Assembly: GCA_903927005.1 (NCBI GenBank)
Contig: CAIYLH010000070.1
Coordinates: 62,001 to 126,000, forward strand
Length of the DNA stretch: 64,000 bases
Reading direction: 5' to 3'
DNA from: an uncultured Pseudomonadota bacterium
GTDB lineage: Bacteria; Pseudomonadota; Gammaproteobacteria; Steroidobacterales; Steroidobacteraceae
Shown here: piece after piece, positions 42,054-49,894 of the stretch
How the letters are laid out: each line of letters opens with the position of its first letter
Position numbering within the stretch: the stretch's first letter is position 1
Made by a program: the position numbers and the translations under genes
Notes under the pieces: model-generated
Told to the model about the DNA's origin: nothing
The model's input: the letters and a program-made list of their open reading frames with translations, nothing else
Database searches by the model: none

Positions 42054-42722
42054 CTAGAGCGGCGAGGCATCCGGCGTTAAATGCGGCACCGCAAGGGCAA
42101 GCCCTTGAGCGGCCAGCAATTGCAGGCCCAGCTCGCGCACCGCAAGGACCCCACCCCGGGGTCCGGCATGAGCGGCAGCCACCAGCTTTGGCCAAAAACG
42201 CGCGTTGCCGCCCCAGCGGGCCTCGAGCCGCGGCAGCGCACGGGTGGCGGCATGGTCCAGCGCCGACAACGGCAGGCCGCGCCAGGCATCGACGACGGCG
42301 GGCGTCATGCCCAGCACCATGGCCGGGGCCATGTCATTGCCCTGCACTAGGTGCCAGGCCAGAAAGACCGCGGTCCGGGCGAAGGTCGCCTCATCGCTGA
42401 GGCTGCCAGAACCGGGCCGGCTGGCGTCGCGGACGACATCACGCCAGAAAGGGGCGTCCTCAAAACGCAGGTTGAACAGGGTGTAGGGCAAACCGGCCAA
42501 CGCCCGGCGGACAAAGGGATCCAGCGCGGCCAACGCGCCGACCATGACCGGATCCAGACCCCAGACCGACCCGGAGGGCTCCCCCGTGCGCTTGGAGAGC
42601 AGCGCGAGGAAGGCCAGATTCGACTCGCGGATAGCGTCCAGCGTGCTCGGCTCCAACAGAGGCCTAGGCGCGTACTGCCCGACCAGACGCTCGTCCTCAA
42701 CCCGCCCGCCTTGTTCATTCAT
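42054..42722 (-). CDS. Tandem-duplicated FlhD-like protein
   Basis: The 222-residue protein contains two similar units, residues 31-97 and 114-181, that align with a single one-residue gap. Unit 1 has NLAFLALLSKR, GLDPVMVGALAAL and FNLRFEDAPFW. Unit 2 has AVFLAWHLVQG, GMTPAVVDAWRGL and ARWGGNARFWPKLV. Unit 1 resembles enterobacterial FlhD, which reads NLSYLLLAQRL, LGINEEMATTLAAL and CHFRFDSHQTI (recalled). FlhD works as a dimer with FlhC, so this may be a covalent FlhD dimer. ATG 42722 follows GAGGAG. It is divergent from an FlhC-like gene. Confidence 0.62.
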   Translation of the reverse strand: MNEQGGRVEDERLVGQYAPRPLLEPSTLDAIRESNLAFLALLSKRTGEPSGSVWGLDPVMVGALAALDPFVRRALAGLPYTLFNLRFEDAPFWRDVVRDASRPGSGSLSDEATFARTAVFLAWHLVQGNDMAPAMVLGMTPAVVDAWRGLPLSALDHAATRALPRLEARWGGNARFWPKLVAAAHAGPRGGVLAVRELGLQLLAAQGLALAVPHLTPDASPL

Positions 42723-42778
42723 GGCCTTTCTCCTCAACCAGGGGACAAATTGTGGCTGGCCGTCGCCCCGTAGCGAGA

Positions 42779-42807
42779 GTACAGTTTTTGGTGGGTTTGT
42801 ACCAAAA
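42779..42807. promoter_or_regulatory. Overlapping inverted repeats in the FlhD-like/FlhC-like divergent promoter region
   Basis: GTACA (42779-42783) and TGTAC (42798-42802) are inverted with 14 nt between them. TTTTGGT (42786-42792) and ACCAAAA (42801-42807) are inverted with 8 nt between. Both sit midway in the 125-bp divergent spacer, so a regulator here could control both genes. Autoregulation by the pair is an inference. Confidence 0.5.
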
Positions 42808-42847
42808 CTAGTTATTTCAACAATCTTCCAATGACGGGAAGCCAGCC

Positions 42848-43417
42848 ATGCGAATCACAGACGATCGCTATACGCGGGATAGGCAGCGTTTTGACCTGGC
42901 GCTGCGGATGATTCACCACGAGGCCCGGACCTGCACGATCCGAACCTGGACCGGACTGACGGACGACCGCATCCGCAAGCTCTACCGCTCCTACGTCGCC
43001 GACCACAGCCCGGCCATCAAGCGCCACCGCGGCAAGTCACCCAGTCACCCCGGCTATTTCCTGAAAAGCCTGGAGACGCGGCGCCACGCGGCGGCTCTGG
43101 CCGGCCTGTATTCGATCCTTGGCCTGCTGCAAAAGGCCATTGCCGAGCGCTCAGGCTCCGGCTCTCAGGCCACGCTGCACTGGGCTGAAAAGTTCTGCAG
43201 CACCTATGAAACGTATCTCCAGCTGAACCAGCCGCATCGGATCTCGTTTGAGCACGCCTACTACCTGCTGCACGCGCTGCAGGCCCGCATAGAACTGCGC
43301 CCCGGCGCCTGCCCGGTCTGCAACGCGTTCACCGTTGTGGACACGTTGCGCACTCACGGCGGCGCGTGCGCACTGTGCGAGCGCGAGAGCCGCGAGCCCC
43401 ACCGCGATCCCAGCTAG
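42848..43417 (+). CDS. FlhC-like transcriptional regulator
   Basis: The 189-residue protein matches FlhC in layout. An N-terminal helical part has LALRMIHHEARTCTI and TGLTDDRIRKLYRSY, where E. coli FlhC has LAMELITLGARLQML and TQLSRGRLIKLYKEL (recalled). A middle part has CSTYETYLQ and ISFEHAYYLLHAL. The Cys4 zinc site is C155-x2-C158-x15-C174-x2-C177; E. coli FlhC has C-x2-C-x16-C-x2-C. FlhC binds DNA together with FlhD. Its partner is likely the divergent FlhD-like protein. Targets are unknown and no flagellar genes are in the window. Confidence 0.78.
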   Translation: MRITDDRYTRDRQRFDLALRMIHHEARTCTIRTWTGLTDDRIRKLYRSYVADHSPAIKRHRGKSPSHPGYFLKSLETRRHAAALAGLYSILGLLQKAIAERSGSGSQATLHWAEKFCSTYETYLQLNQPHRISFEHAYYLLHALQARIELRPGACPVCNAFTVVDTLRTHGGACALCERESREPHRDPS

Positions 43418-43442
43418 AATGGGGCGGCGCTCGCGCGCCCCA
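43415..43442 (+). promoter_or_regulatory. Putative nudC -10 box with palindrome
   Basis: TAGAAT (43415-43420) is followed by TGGGGCG (43420-43426) and its complement CGCCCCA (43436-43442), ending 2 nt before the ATG. The arrangement mirrors that at the DUF962 gene. Confidence 0.42.
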
Positions 43443-43444
43443 CC

Positions 43445-44386
43445 ATGGCACCAAACCGAACTCCAAACGTCTACGCCGGCCCCTACGTCGATCGCAGCAG
43501 CGAGTGGCGCAAGGACCCGGCGTGGCTCGAAGCCGCGCTGCGTGATGCCGCGACGCAGTTCGTGCCGCTGTGGCAGCTACGCAATCTCGTACGCTTGCAG
43601 CCAGTCCCTTCGGCAGAGTTGCTCACAATCGCTGAGCTAGGCACGTTCGACGCCTCCCAGGCCGTGCTACTGGGTGTGTATCGCGGCAGCGCGTGCTTCG
43701 CGCTGGAGTTACTCGACGAGCCGCTGGTACGAGCCGGCGCCGAATTTTCAGACCTGCGGACGACCGGCGGCCTGCTCCCGGCCGACGACGCCGGCCTGCT
43801 CGCCTACGCGCGCGCGATGATCTACTGGCGGCAGCGGCACCGGCACTGTGGCGCCTGCGGCGCACCGACGCGTGCCGACAGTGGTGGCCACGTGATGGCC
43901 TGTACTGATCCGGACTGCGGCGGGCAGAGCTTCCCGCGCATCGATCCGGCAATCATCGTGCTGGTCAGCGACGGCGAACGCGCGCTACTCGGCCGCCAGG
44001 CAAGCTGGCCCGCCGGCCGTTACTCCACCATCGCAGGCTTCGTCGAGCCAGGCGAGAGCCTCGAGGATGCGGTCGCACGCGAGGTGCGCGAGGAGACCAA
44101 CGTCGAAGTCGCCGAGGTGATCTACCACTCCTCGCAGCCCTGGCCGTTTCCCTCATCACTGATGGTTGGCTTCCACGCGCGTGCCGCAAGCCTCGCGATC
44201 AGCTGTCCCGACGGCGAGCTTGAGGACGCGCGCTGGTTCAGCCGCGCGGACCTCGCCGCCGGCCTGCCGGCGCTGCCACCGCCGCAGTCGATTTCGTTTC
44301 GTCTGATCGCCGACTGGTACCGCCGCGGCGCAGACCGCGACCTCGCCGACGAGCCAGGCGCACGGATCTGGCCGTTGAGTCGCTGA
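43445..44386 (+). CDS. nudC: NAD-capped RNA / NADH pyrophosphatase
   Basis: NudC hydrolyses NAD(H) and removes NAD caps from RNA 5' ends. The 313 residues include a substrate-related N domain and a zinc ribbon with four Cys (CGACG, CTDPDCGG, about residues 137-159). The Nudix box is GFVEPGESLEDAVAREVREETNVEV, with the glutamates intact, followed by the NudC-specific SQPWPFPSSLMVGF. It begins a three-gene plus-strand run with the TSUP permease and NRDE genes. Confidence 0.95.
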   Translation: MAPNRTPNVYAGPYVDRSSEWRKDPAWLEAALRDAATQFVPLWQLRNLVRLQPVPSAELLTIAELGTFDASQAVLLGVYRGSACFALELLDEPLVRAGAEFSDLRTTGGLLPADDAGLLAYARAMIYWRQRHRHCGACGAPTRADSGGHVMACTDPDCGGQSFPRIDPAIIVLVSDGERALLGRQASWPAGRYSTIAGFVEPGESLEDAVAREVREETNVEVAEVIYHSSQPWPFPSSLMVGFHARAASLAISCPDGELEDARWFSRADLAAGLPALPPPQSISFRLIADWYRRGADRDLADEPGARIWPLSR

Positions 44387-44388
44387 CT

Positions 44389-45165
44389 GTGGCCTTCGAC
44401 CCCGTACTCGTCGGGCTGCTCGGCGCGGCCTTCCTCGCCGGCGGCATCGATGCGATCGTCGGCGGCGGCGGCATGATCCAGCTGCCGGCCCTGTTTGCCG
44501 CGCTGCCGGACGCCCCTCCCGCGACCTTGCTCGGCACCAGCAAGCTCGCAGGCCTGGCCGGCACCGCCAGCGCGACCTGGCGTTACGCCCGCAGCGTGCG
44601 CATCCCGTGGCGGGCGCTGCTGCCGTTGCTGATGATCGCGCTGGTCGGCTCTTTGGCGGGCGCGTTCACCGTCACGCACGTCTCAGCCGACGCGTTCCGT
44701 CCGCTGGTGCCCATCATGCTGACCGCAACGCTGCTCTACACGCTGCTACAGCGCGATCTCGGCACGCAACATGCGCCGCGGGATCTCGATCGGCGCAGCA
44801 CCCTCACGGGCGCGGCACTGATCGCCGCAATTAGTTTCTACGACGGCTTCTTCGGTCCGGGTACTGGCAGCTTCCTGATGCTGCTGTTCATCCGCCACTA
44901 CGGCTACGACTTCCTCAACGCCGCAGCTGCCGCACGCGTTCTGAATGCTGCCACGAACGTCGCCGCGCTCGCCTGGTTCGGCAGCCGGGGCCACCTGCTG
45001 TGGCCGACCGGGCTTGCGATGGCCGGCGCGAACGTCGTCGGCGCACAGTTCGGCGCGCGTCTGGCACTGGCGCGAGGCGCCGGCTTCGTGCGCACCGCGT
45101 TTGTCATCATTGTCGCAGCGCTGATCCTCAAGACCGGCTGGGCGACCTTCGCCCCGCTCCGGTAG
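44389..45165 (+). CDS. TSUP (TauE/SafE) family membrane permease
   Basis: This 258-residue permease has GGIDAIVGGGGMIQLPAL near its N-terminus and SFYDGFFGPGTGSFLMLLF at about residue 147. These are the two duplicated glycine-rich signatures of TauE/SafE sulfite or organosulfur exporters. About eight TM segments are expected. The start is GTG 44389, 2 nt after the nudC stop. The substrate is unknown. Confidence 0.92.
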   Translation: MAFDPVLVGLLGAAFLAGGIDAIVGGGGMIQLPALFAALPDAPPATLLGTSKLAGLAGTASATWRYARSVRIPWRALLPLLMIALVGSLAGAFTVTHVSADAFRPLVPIMLTATLLYTLLQRDLGTQHAPRDLDRRSTLTGAALIAAISFYDGFFGPGTGSFLMLLFIRHYGYDFLNAAAAARVLNAATNVAALAWFGSRGHLLWPTGLAMAGANVVGAQFGARLALARGAGFVRTAFVIIVAALILKTGWATFAPLR

Positions 45166-45171
45166 CCGCTG

Positions 45172-45936
45172 ATGTGTCTGGCCGTGTTCGGCTGGCAGGT
45201 GCATGCGGACTTCCCGCTGGTGCTGGTCGCAAACCGCGACGAGCTACATGCTCGCCCGACGGCACCGCTGGACTGGTGGGGCACGCCGCCCCTGCTCGGC
45301 GGCCGCGACCTCGAGGCCGGCGGCACCTGGCTTGCGGTCGATGCGCGCGGCCGCTTTGGGCTGGTCACCAACCTGCGCGGCGCGCCCGCGCCTGCCGGCG
45401 CGCCATCCCGTGGCACCCTGATCCCACAATTCCTGACCAGCAACGCCTCTCCCAGCGATTTTCTCGAGTCGCTCGCGGCCGAGGCGCACCGCTATGCAGG
45501 ATTCAACCTGTTGCTCGGCGACCCTCTGGAACTGGCCTGCCTGAGCAACGCCGACCGCAGCGGGCCTCGGCGCCTCGAGCCGGGGATTCATGGCCTGAGC
45601 AATGGCCCTTTGCATAGCAACTGGCCAAAAGTGCGTCGCGGCCGCGAACGACTGGCAGAAGCGATCGCGTCGCCCGCAGCAGAGTCGCTGATCGCAGTGC
45701 TGGAGGAGCGTACTCCGGCAAACGACGCAGAGCTGCCAGACACCGGCGTCGGCGTGGAACTGGAACGGTTGCTGTCCGCACCATTCATCGTCGCGCCCCA
45801 CTACGGCACGCGCAGCACCTCCTCCCTGCTGCTGGCGGCGGACGGCAGTGGAGTCGCAATCGAGCGCTCGTTCGCCGCCGACGGCCTCGCCCTCACCACC
45901 CGCCGGATCGACCTGCCCCCGAATCGCCGAGCGTAG
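45172..45936 (+). CDS. NRDE-family (TANGO2-like) protein
   Basis: The 254-residue protein belongs to the NRDE family: it starts MCLAVFGWQVHADFPLVLVANRDE, containing the namesake motif. It also has GGRDLEAGGTWLAVDARGRFGLVTNLR and the late GTRSTSSLLL. Bacterial and human TANGO2 relatives have been linked to haem handling and lipid metabolism, but this member's role is unknown. It is the last gene of the nudC run, 6 nt after the permease. Confidence 0.93.
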   Translation: MCLAVFGWQVHADFPLVLVANRDELHARPTAPLDWWGTPPLLGGRDLEAGGTWLAVDARGRFGLVTNLRGAPAPAGAPSRGTLIPQFLTSNASPSDFLESLAAEAHRYAGFNLLLGDPLELACLSNADRSGPRRLEPGIHGLSNGPLHSNWPKVRRGRERLAEAIASPAAESLIAVLEERTPANDAELPDTGVGVELERLLSAPFIVAPHYGTRSTSSLLLAADGSGVAIERSFAADGLALTTRRIDLPPNRRA

Positions 45937-45971
45937 TCACAGGCGCGTGACAGCCCACGCCAAGGAAAAGC

Positions 45972-46000
45972 TTGACGAGCGTCGCATAAATATGCAGAAT
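45972..46000 (+). promoter_or_regulatory. Putative promoter of the arginine operon
   Basis: TTGACG (45972-45977) and CAGAAT (45995-46000), 17 nt apart, could be -35 and -10. Both ARG-like boxes overlap the -10 and start region, as expected for repression. The -10 is a weak match. Confidence 0.4.
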
Positions 46001-46017
46001 AATTGCAAGTTTATGCA
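45983..46017 (+). promoter_or_regulatory. Tandem ARG boxes (ArgR operator)
   Basis: CGCATAAATATGCA (45983-45996) and TGCAAGTTTATGCA (46004-46017) are each near-palindromic with TGCA-type ends. They are 21 bp apart centre to centre, the spacing of paired ARG boxes bound by an ArgR hexamer. They lie at the start of argR, so autorepression and control of the whole operon are likely. Confidence 0.72.
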
Positions 46018-46489
46018 GATACCCTCCGCACCTCATTACCCGGGCTCTTCCCGCGCCCACGACGACCGGCGCGAGTCGCTGCGCCGAATCATTCGTGACG
46101 GCGCCGTCGGCCGGCAGGTCGAGCTCGTGCGCCTGCTCAAGCGCGCCGGCTTCGACGTGACGCAGTCCAGCGTCAGCCGTGACCTGCGCGAGTTAGGCGT
46201 CGCCAAGGTAGGCGACCGCTACGTGCTGCCAGAGGATGCAACCACTCCGGTGGCGGACCTGCGGGCGGTCTCGGCCTTCGTGCAGCAGGCAATTCCAGCT
46301 GGCCCGCACCTGACCGTCGTACGCACCACCATCGGTTCGGCCCAGAGCGTGGCGCTAGCCATCGACCGCGCCCGCTGGCCGGAGGTCGTAGGCACGATTT
46401 CCGGCGACGACACCATATTCATCGCCACCGACAGCGCCCGCACTCAGCGTGCCCTGCTCGAGCGCATCCGCTCACTCGCTAGCCGCTGA
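46013..46489 (+). CDS. argR: Arginine repressor
   Basis: ArgR is the hexameric arginine-responsive repressor. The 158 residues have an N-terminal winged HTH (RRESLRRIIRDGAVGRQVELVRLLKRAG, then VTQSSVSRDLRELGVAKV) and a C-terminal arginine-binding domain. The domain retains GSAQSVALAIDRARWPEVVGT and GDDTIFIAT. Start choice is uncertain: ATG 45992 and ATG 46013 are in frame and neither has a good SD. 46013 is chosen because the putative promoter and ARG boxes overlap 45992. It is the first gene of the arginine operon, ending 9 nt before argG. Confidence 0.9.
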   Translation: MQIPSAPHYPGSSRAHDDRRESLRRIIRDGAVGRQVELVRLLKRAGFDVTQSSVSRDLRELGVAKVGDRYVLPEDATTPVADLRAVSAFVQQAIPAGPHLTVVRTTIGSAQSVALAIDRARWPEVVGTISGDDTIFIATDSARTQRALLERIRSLASR

Positions 46490-46498
46490 AGGCTTCCC

Positions 46499-47731
46499 AT
46501 GACGACTCAATCCACGGGCGAAAAGCCCATCCTGCTCGCGTTTTCCGGTGGTCTGGACACGTCCTTCTGCGTGCCCTGGCTGAAGGAGACCTACCAGCGT
46601 CCGGTCATTACCGTCACTGTCGATACCGGCGGCATCGATGCGGCCGCGGCTGAGACGCTCGCGAGCCGCGCGCGTGAACTGGGCGCCAGCGAGCACTATC
46701 TGGTGCCCGCCAAGACGGCCTACTTCGAGCGGGTACTGCGCTATCTGCTGATCGGCAATGCGCGGCGCGGCCAGCTCTATCCGTTCTGCGTCGGCGCCGA
46801 GCGCGTGCTGCAGGCACAGATGATCGCCGAGATGGCCAAGTCGCTGGGCTCGACAGCAGTCGCGCATGGCTGCACGGCCGCCGGCAACGACCAGGTGCGT
46901 TTCGAGGTTGCACTGCGCACGCTGGCACCAGGACTGGAAATCATCGCGCCGGTCCGCGACCATGCGTTCAAGCGCACCGAACAGCTCGCCTTCCTGGAGG
47001 AACGCAAGCTGCCTGTGCCGCCGTACGGCGCTGCGTACTCGGTCAACCGCGGCCTGTGGGGCGTGACGATCGGCGGCAAGGAGACCCTGACCTCGGATGA
47101 CACCATCCCGGATACAGCGTGGGTACTGTCGCGTGACGCGTTCACTCAGCCGCGCGCGCCCGAGCGGCACACTATCGGCTTCGAGCGCGGCATACCGTGC
47201 TCGCTCGATGGCGTGGCGCTGGACCCTGTGGCGCTGATCGAAAAGCTGGAGGACCTCGCCGCGCCGTTCGGGATCGGCCGTGGTATCCACCTCGGCGACA
47301 CCGTGATCGGCACCAAGGGACGGGTCGCATTCGAGGCCCCCGCCGCTGATGTGCTGCTGACCGCGCACCGCGAGCTGGAAAAACTGGTGCTGACCGGTCG
47401 CCAGTCACGCATCAAGGAGCTGGTGGCAGCTCCCTACGGCGATCTGGTTCACGAGGGTCACCACCTCGACCCGGTCTGCCGCGACATCGAGGCACTACTG
47501 GTGTCCTCGCAGCAGCGCGTTACTGGCGAGGTGAAGGTGCTGTTCCGGCCCGGCAGCGTTTTCGTCGAGGGCACGAGCTCGCCGTATTCGCTGATGGCCG
47601 CTTCCAAGGGTGTCTATGGCGAGGCGGCCGGCGAATGGTCGCCGGCAGACGCGTTGGGCTACTCGAAGATGCTGGCCCTGACGGGCATGTTCCACACCCG
47701 GGCCGGACAGAACGCTGGAGAGCACAAGTGA
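46499..47731 (+). CDS. argG: Argininosuccinate synthase
   Basis: ArgG joins citrulline and aspartate with ATP to argininosuccinate. The 410-residue protein has the PP-loop LLAFSGGLDTSFC, GNDQVRFEVAL and the GVYGEAAGEWSPADALG end. The sequence looks closer to the bacterial argG group found next to acyl-type transcarbamylases than to E. coli ArgG; this impression is from memory. GAAGG precedes the ATG. The downstream gene starts within its stop (GTGA). Confidence 0.93.
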   Translation: MTTQSTGEKPILLAFSGGLDTSFCVPWLKETYQRPVITVTVDTGGIDAAAAETLASRARELGASEHYLVPAKTAYFERVLRYLLIGNARRGQLYPFCVGAERVLQAQMIAEMAKSLGSTAVAHGCTAAGNDQVRFEVALRTLAPGLEIIAPVRDHAFKRTEQLAFLEERKLPVPPYGAAYSVNRGLWGVTIGGKETLTSDDTIPDTAWVLSRDAFTQPRAPERHTIGFERGIPCSLDGVALDPVALIEKLEDLAAPFGIGRGIHLGDTVIGTKGRVAFEAPAADVLLTAHRELEKLVLTGRQSRIKELVAAPYGDLVHEGHHLDPVCRDIEALLVSSQQRVTGEVKVLFRPGSVFVEGTSSPYSLMAASKGVYGEAAGEWSPADALGYSKMLALTGMFHTRAGQNAGEHK

Positions 47732-48807
47732 AGTCAGTCGTCGTCGACAAGGTCGGATCGATCACTCAGGCCTGTGGCCTGAGTCACGAGCTGCGCATCG
47801 CTGAGGACATCCCCTGCGAGGAAGGCGTGGTCATCGTCGTCGAGGTGCTGACCAACAAGAACACCTACAACATGCTGGAACTGACCAGCGGCCGCATGGC
47901 GAAGGTGGTCAAAGGTGACATCGTCGTGGGCGCCCTCGGCCACCGCAAGGCGCTGTTCGGCTACTCAGGCCACGTACCCGAGTCGGTCAAACCCGGCGAC
48001 ATCATCCAGATGCTCAACATCGGCGGTGTACTCGGCATCTGTGATTCGGCCAACGCCGACAGAGGTCGGCCGTTCGACTGCCGCGTGCTCGGTGTAGTGC
48101 TGCAGTTCCCTTACCTTGGCGAACGCATCGGCGTGCCGGCGCGCATCGGCTACCGCCCGCTGGACCTCGCCTCCACCCTCGATACGCGTGGCATACCCGT
48201 CGTTGCGCTGGCCGGCACCTGCATGGAGGCCGGCAAGACGGCTGCTGCCTGCGCCATCATCGCGCGCATGCGCCACCGTGGCATGTCGGTACATGCGTTC
48301 AAGGCCACCGGCGTCTCGCTGCGCCGCGACATCCTCGCGATGGAGGATGCTGGCGCACGCAAGACCATGATCTTCACTGACTTCGGCGTCGGCACAACTA
48401 CGGCGAAGGTGGGACCCGCTCTGACGCGCGCGATGCTGACCGAAATGGCCCAGGGCCAGCCAGACATCATCGTGTTCGAGCTCGGCGACGGGCTGCTCGG
48501 CACCTATGGCGTCGAGGCCATTCTTTCGGCTGCCGATATCCGCCAGTCGATCACGGTGCTCATCCTGTCTGCCAACGATCCGGTCGCGGCGTGGGGCGGC
48601 GTCAAGCTGCTGCGCGAGCGGTTCGAAGTGGAGCCTGCGGTCGTAACCGGGCCGGCAACCGACAACCAGGTCGGCGTCGACATCATCGCCGCGCAGATGA
48701 ACGTCAGCGCCTTCAATGCGATCACCAACGGCCTCGAGCTCGGCGACCGGGTCATCGAGGCTGCCGGCCTCGCGGCAAAGTTTCCCGTGAAGCCGACCAC
48801 CGCATGA
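47728..48807 (+). CDS. Uncharacterised P-loop protein in the arginine operon (DUF1611/DgcN-like layout)
   Basis: The 359-residue product starts GTG 47728, overlapping argG, and overlaps argC by ATGA. Residues 1-125 look like a beta-rich domain (EVLTNKNTYNMLELTSGRMA, KGDIVVGALGHRKALFGYSG). Residues 157-345 hold a P-loop fold: Walker A GTCMEAGKT (163-171), then FKATGVSLRRDI, FTDFGVGTTTAK, and PDIIVFELGDGLLGTYG (245-261). The order resembles DUF1611/DgcN proteins (GTDC-x2-GK-x2-T, then VEGQGSL). DgcN is reported to make N-acetyl-D-glutamate. A role as an acylglutamate synthase here is a guess from position; a regulatory role is also possible. Confidence 0.6.
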   Translation: MKSVVVDKVGSITQACGLSHELRIAEDIPCEEGVVIVVEVLTNKNTYNMLELTSGRMAKVVKGDIVVGALGHRKALFGYSGHVPESVKPGDIIQMLNIGGVLGICDSANADRGRPFDCRVLGVVLQFPYLGERIGVPARIGYRPLDLASTLDTRGIPVVALAGTCMEAGKTAAACAIIARMRHRGMSVHAFKATGVSLRRDILAMEDAGARKTMIFTDFGVGTTTAKVGPALTRAMLTEMAQGQPDIIVFELGDGLLGTYGVEAILSAADIRQSITVLILSANDPVAAWGGVKLLRERFEVEPAVVTGPATDNQVGVDIIAAQMNVSAFNAITNGLELGDRVIEAAGLAAKFPVKPTTA

Positions 48808-49871
48808 CCGCGCCGCCCCGCGTTCCGACCCTCGTGCTCGGCGGCACCGGCTATGTAGCTGGCGAGCTGCTGCGCCTGATCGCAGCACACCCGCACCTGG
48901 AACTGGTCGCTGCGATATCGGACTCGAAGCCAGGCGAACGCGTCGCTGCGGCGTTCCCGCATCTGGCGTCGGCCTATCCAGAGACGGCCTTTGTCAGCGC
49001 CGAGGAAGGGCTGCGACTGGTCACTACGCTGCCTGCCTGCTCCGTGCTGGCTGCCGCACCGCATGGCGTCTCGGCCGCTCTGATAGATCGGCTGCTGAGC
49101 GCAGCCGCCGCAGCTGGCACCCATCCGCGGGTCGTCGACATTTCGGCCGATTACCGCTTCAGCGACGCGGACGCCTACGCGGCCGTCTATGGCCATGCAC
49201 ATGGCGCCCCGACTCGACTCAGCGACTTCACCTGCGCCGTACCCGAGCATCTGCCTACACTCACCACGCCGCACGTCGCCCATCCGGGCTGTTTCGCGAC
49301 TGCAATGCTGCTTGCACTAGTCCCGCTGGTGAAGATGGCGCTCGTCGAGCCGGTGCTCTACGTCAGCGCCATCACCGGCAGTACCGGCTCAGGCCGCTCA
49401 CCGACCGAAGGCACGCATCATCCGCGGCGCCACAGCGACCTGTACAGCTACGGCGCTCTCGCCCATCGCCATGCACCAGAAGTCGTCAGTATCGTCGAAC
49501 GATTGACGGGCCAGCCGGTGGAGCTGAACTTCGTACCTCACTCAGGTCCGTTCGCACGTGGCATCCACGCGACCACGCAGGCCCGGCTGGTGCGACCCAT
49601 GTCCAGCGCCGGCGTGCGTGCCGCGCTGACAGAGTTCTACGCCGGCCAGCCGTTCGTACGCATCAGGAACGAAGCGCCGCGGATGAAGGACATCGTCGGC
49701 AGCAACTACGCCGAACTGTCAGCGACTGCGCATGGTCGCAGCGTCGCGGTCATGAGCGTCATCGACAATCTGACCAAGGGTGCCGCCGGCGGCGCCGTGC
49801 AGTGGCTGAATCGGATCCACGGCTGGGACCAGGCGACAGGACTGACCGCGCCCGCCCCCGGCTGGACCTGA
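48804..49871 (+). CDS. argC: N-acyl-gamma-glutamyl-phosphate reductase
   Basis: ArgC reduces N-acyl-glutamyl phosphate to the semialdehyde with NADPH. The 355 residues have the Rossmann motif VLGGTGYVAGELLRL, the catalytic Cys in HPGCFATA, and ITGSTGSGRSPTEGTHHP and NFVPHSGPFARGI. Cys and His are intact. It is fully within the operon: the start overlaps the P-loop gene and the argD start lies 23 nt downstream. Acyl type (acetyl or succinyl) cannot be told from ArgC alone. Confidence 0.94.
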   Translation: MTAPPRVPTLVLGGTGYVAGELLRLIAAHPHLELVAAISDSKPGERVAAAFPHLASAYPETAFVSAEEGLRLVTTLPACSVLAAAPHGVSAALIDRLLSAAAAAGTHPRVVDISADYRFSDADAYAAVYGHAHGAPTRLSDFTCAVPEHLPTLTTPHVAHPGCFATAMLLALVPLVKMALVEPVLYVSAITGSTGSGRSPTEGTHHPRRHSDLYSYGALAHRHAPEVVSIVERLTGQPVELNFVPHSGPFARGIHATTQARLVRPMSSAGVRAALTEFYAGQPFVRIRNEAPRMKDIVGSNYAELSATAHGRSVAVMSVIDNLTKGAAGGAVQWLNRIHGWDQATGLTAPAPGWT

Positions 49872-49894
49872 CTCGGCCGCACCGAGAACGAACC

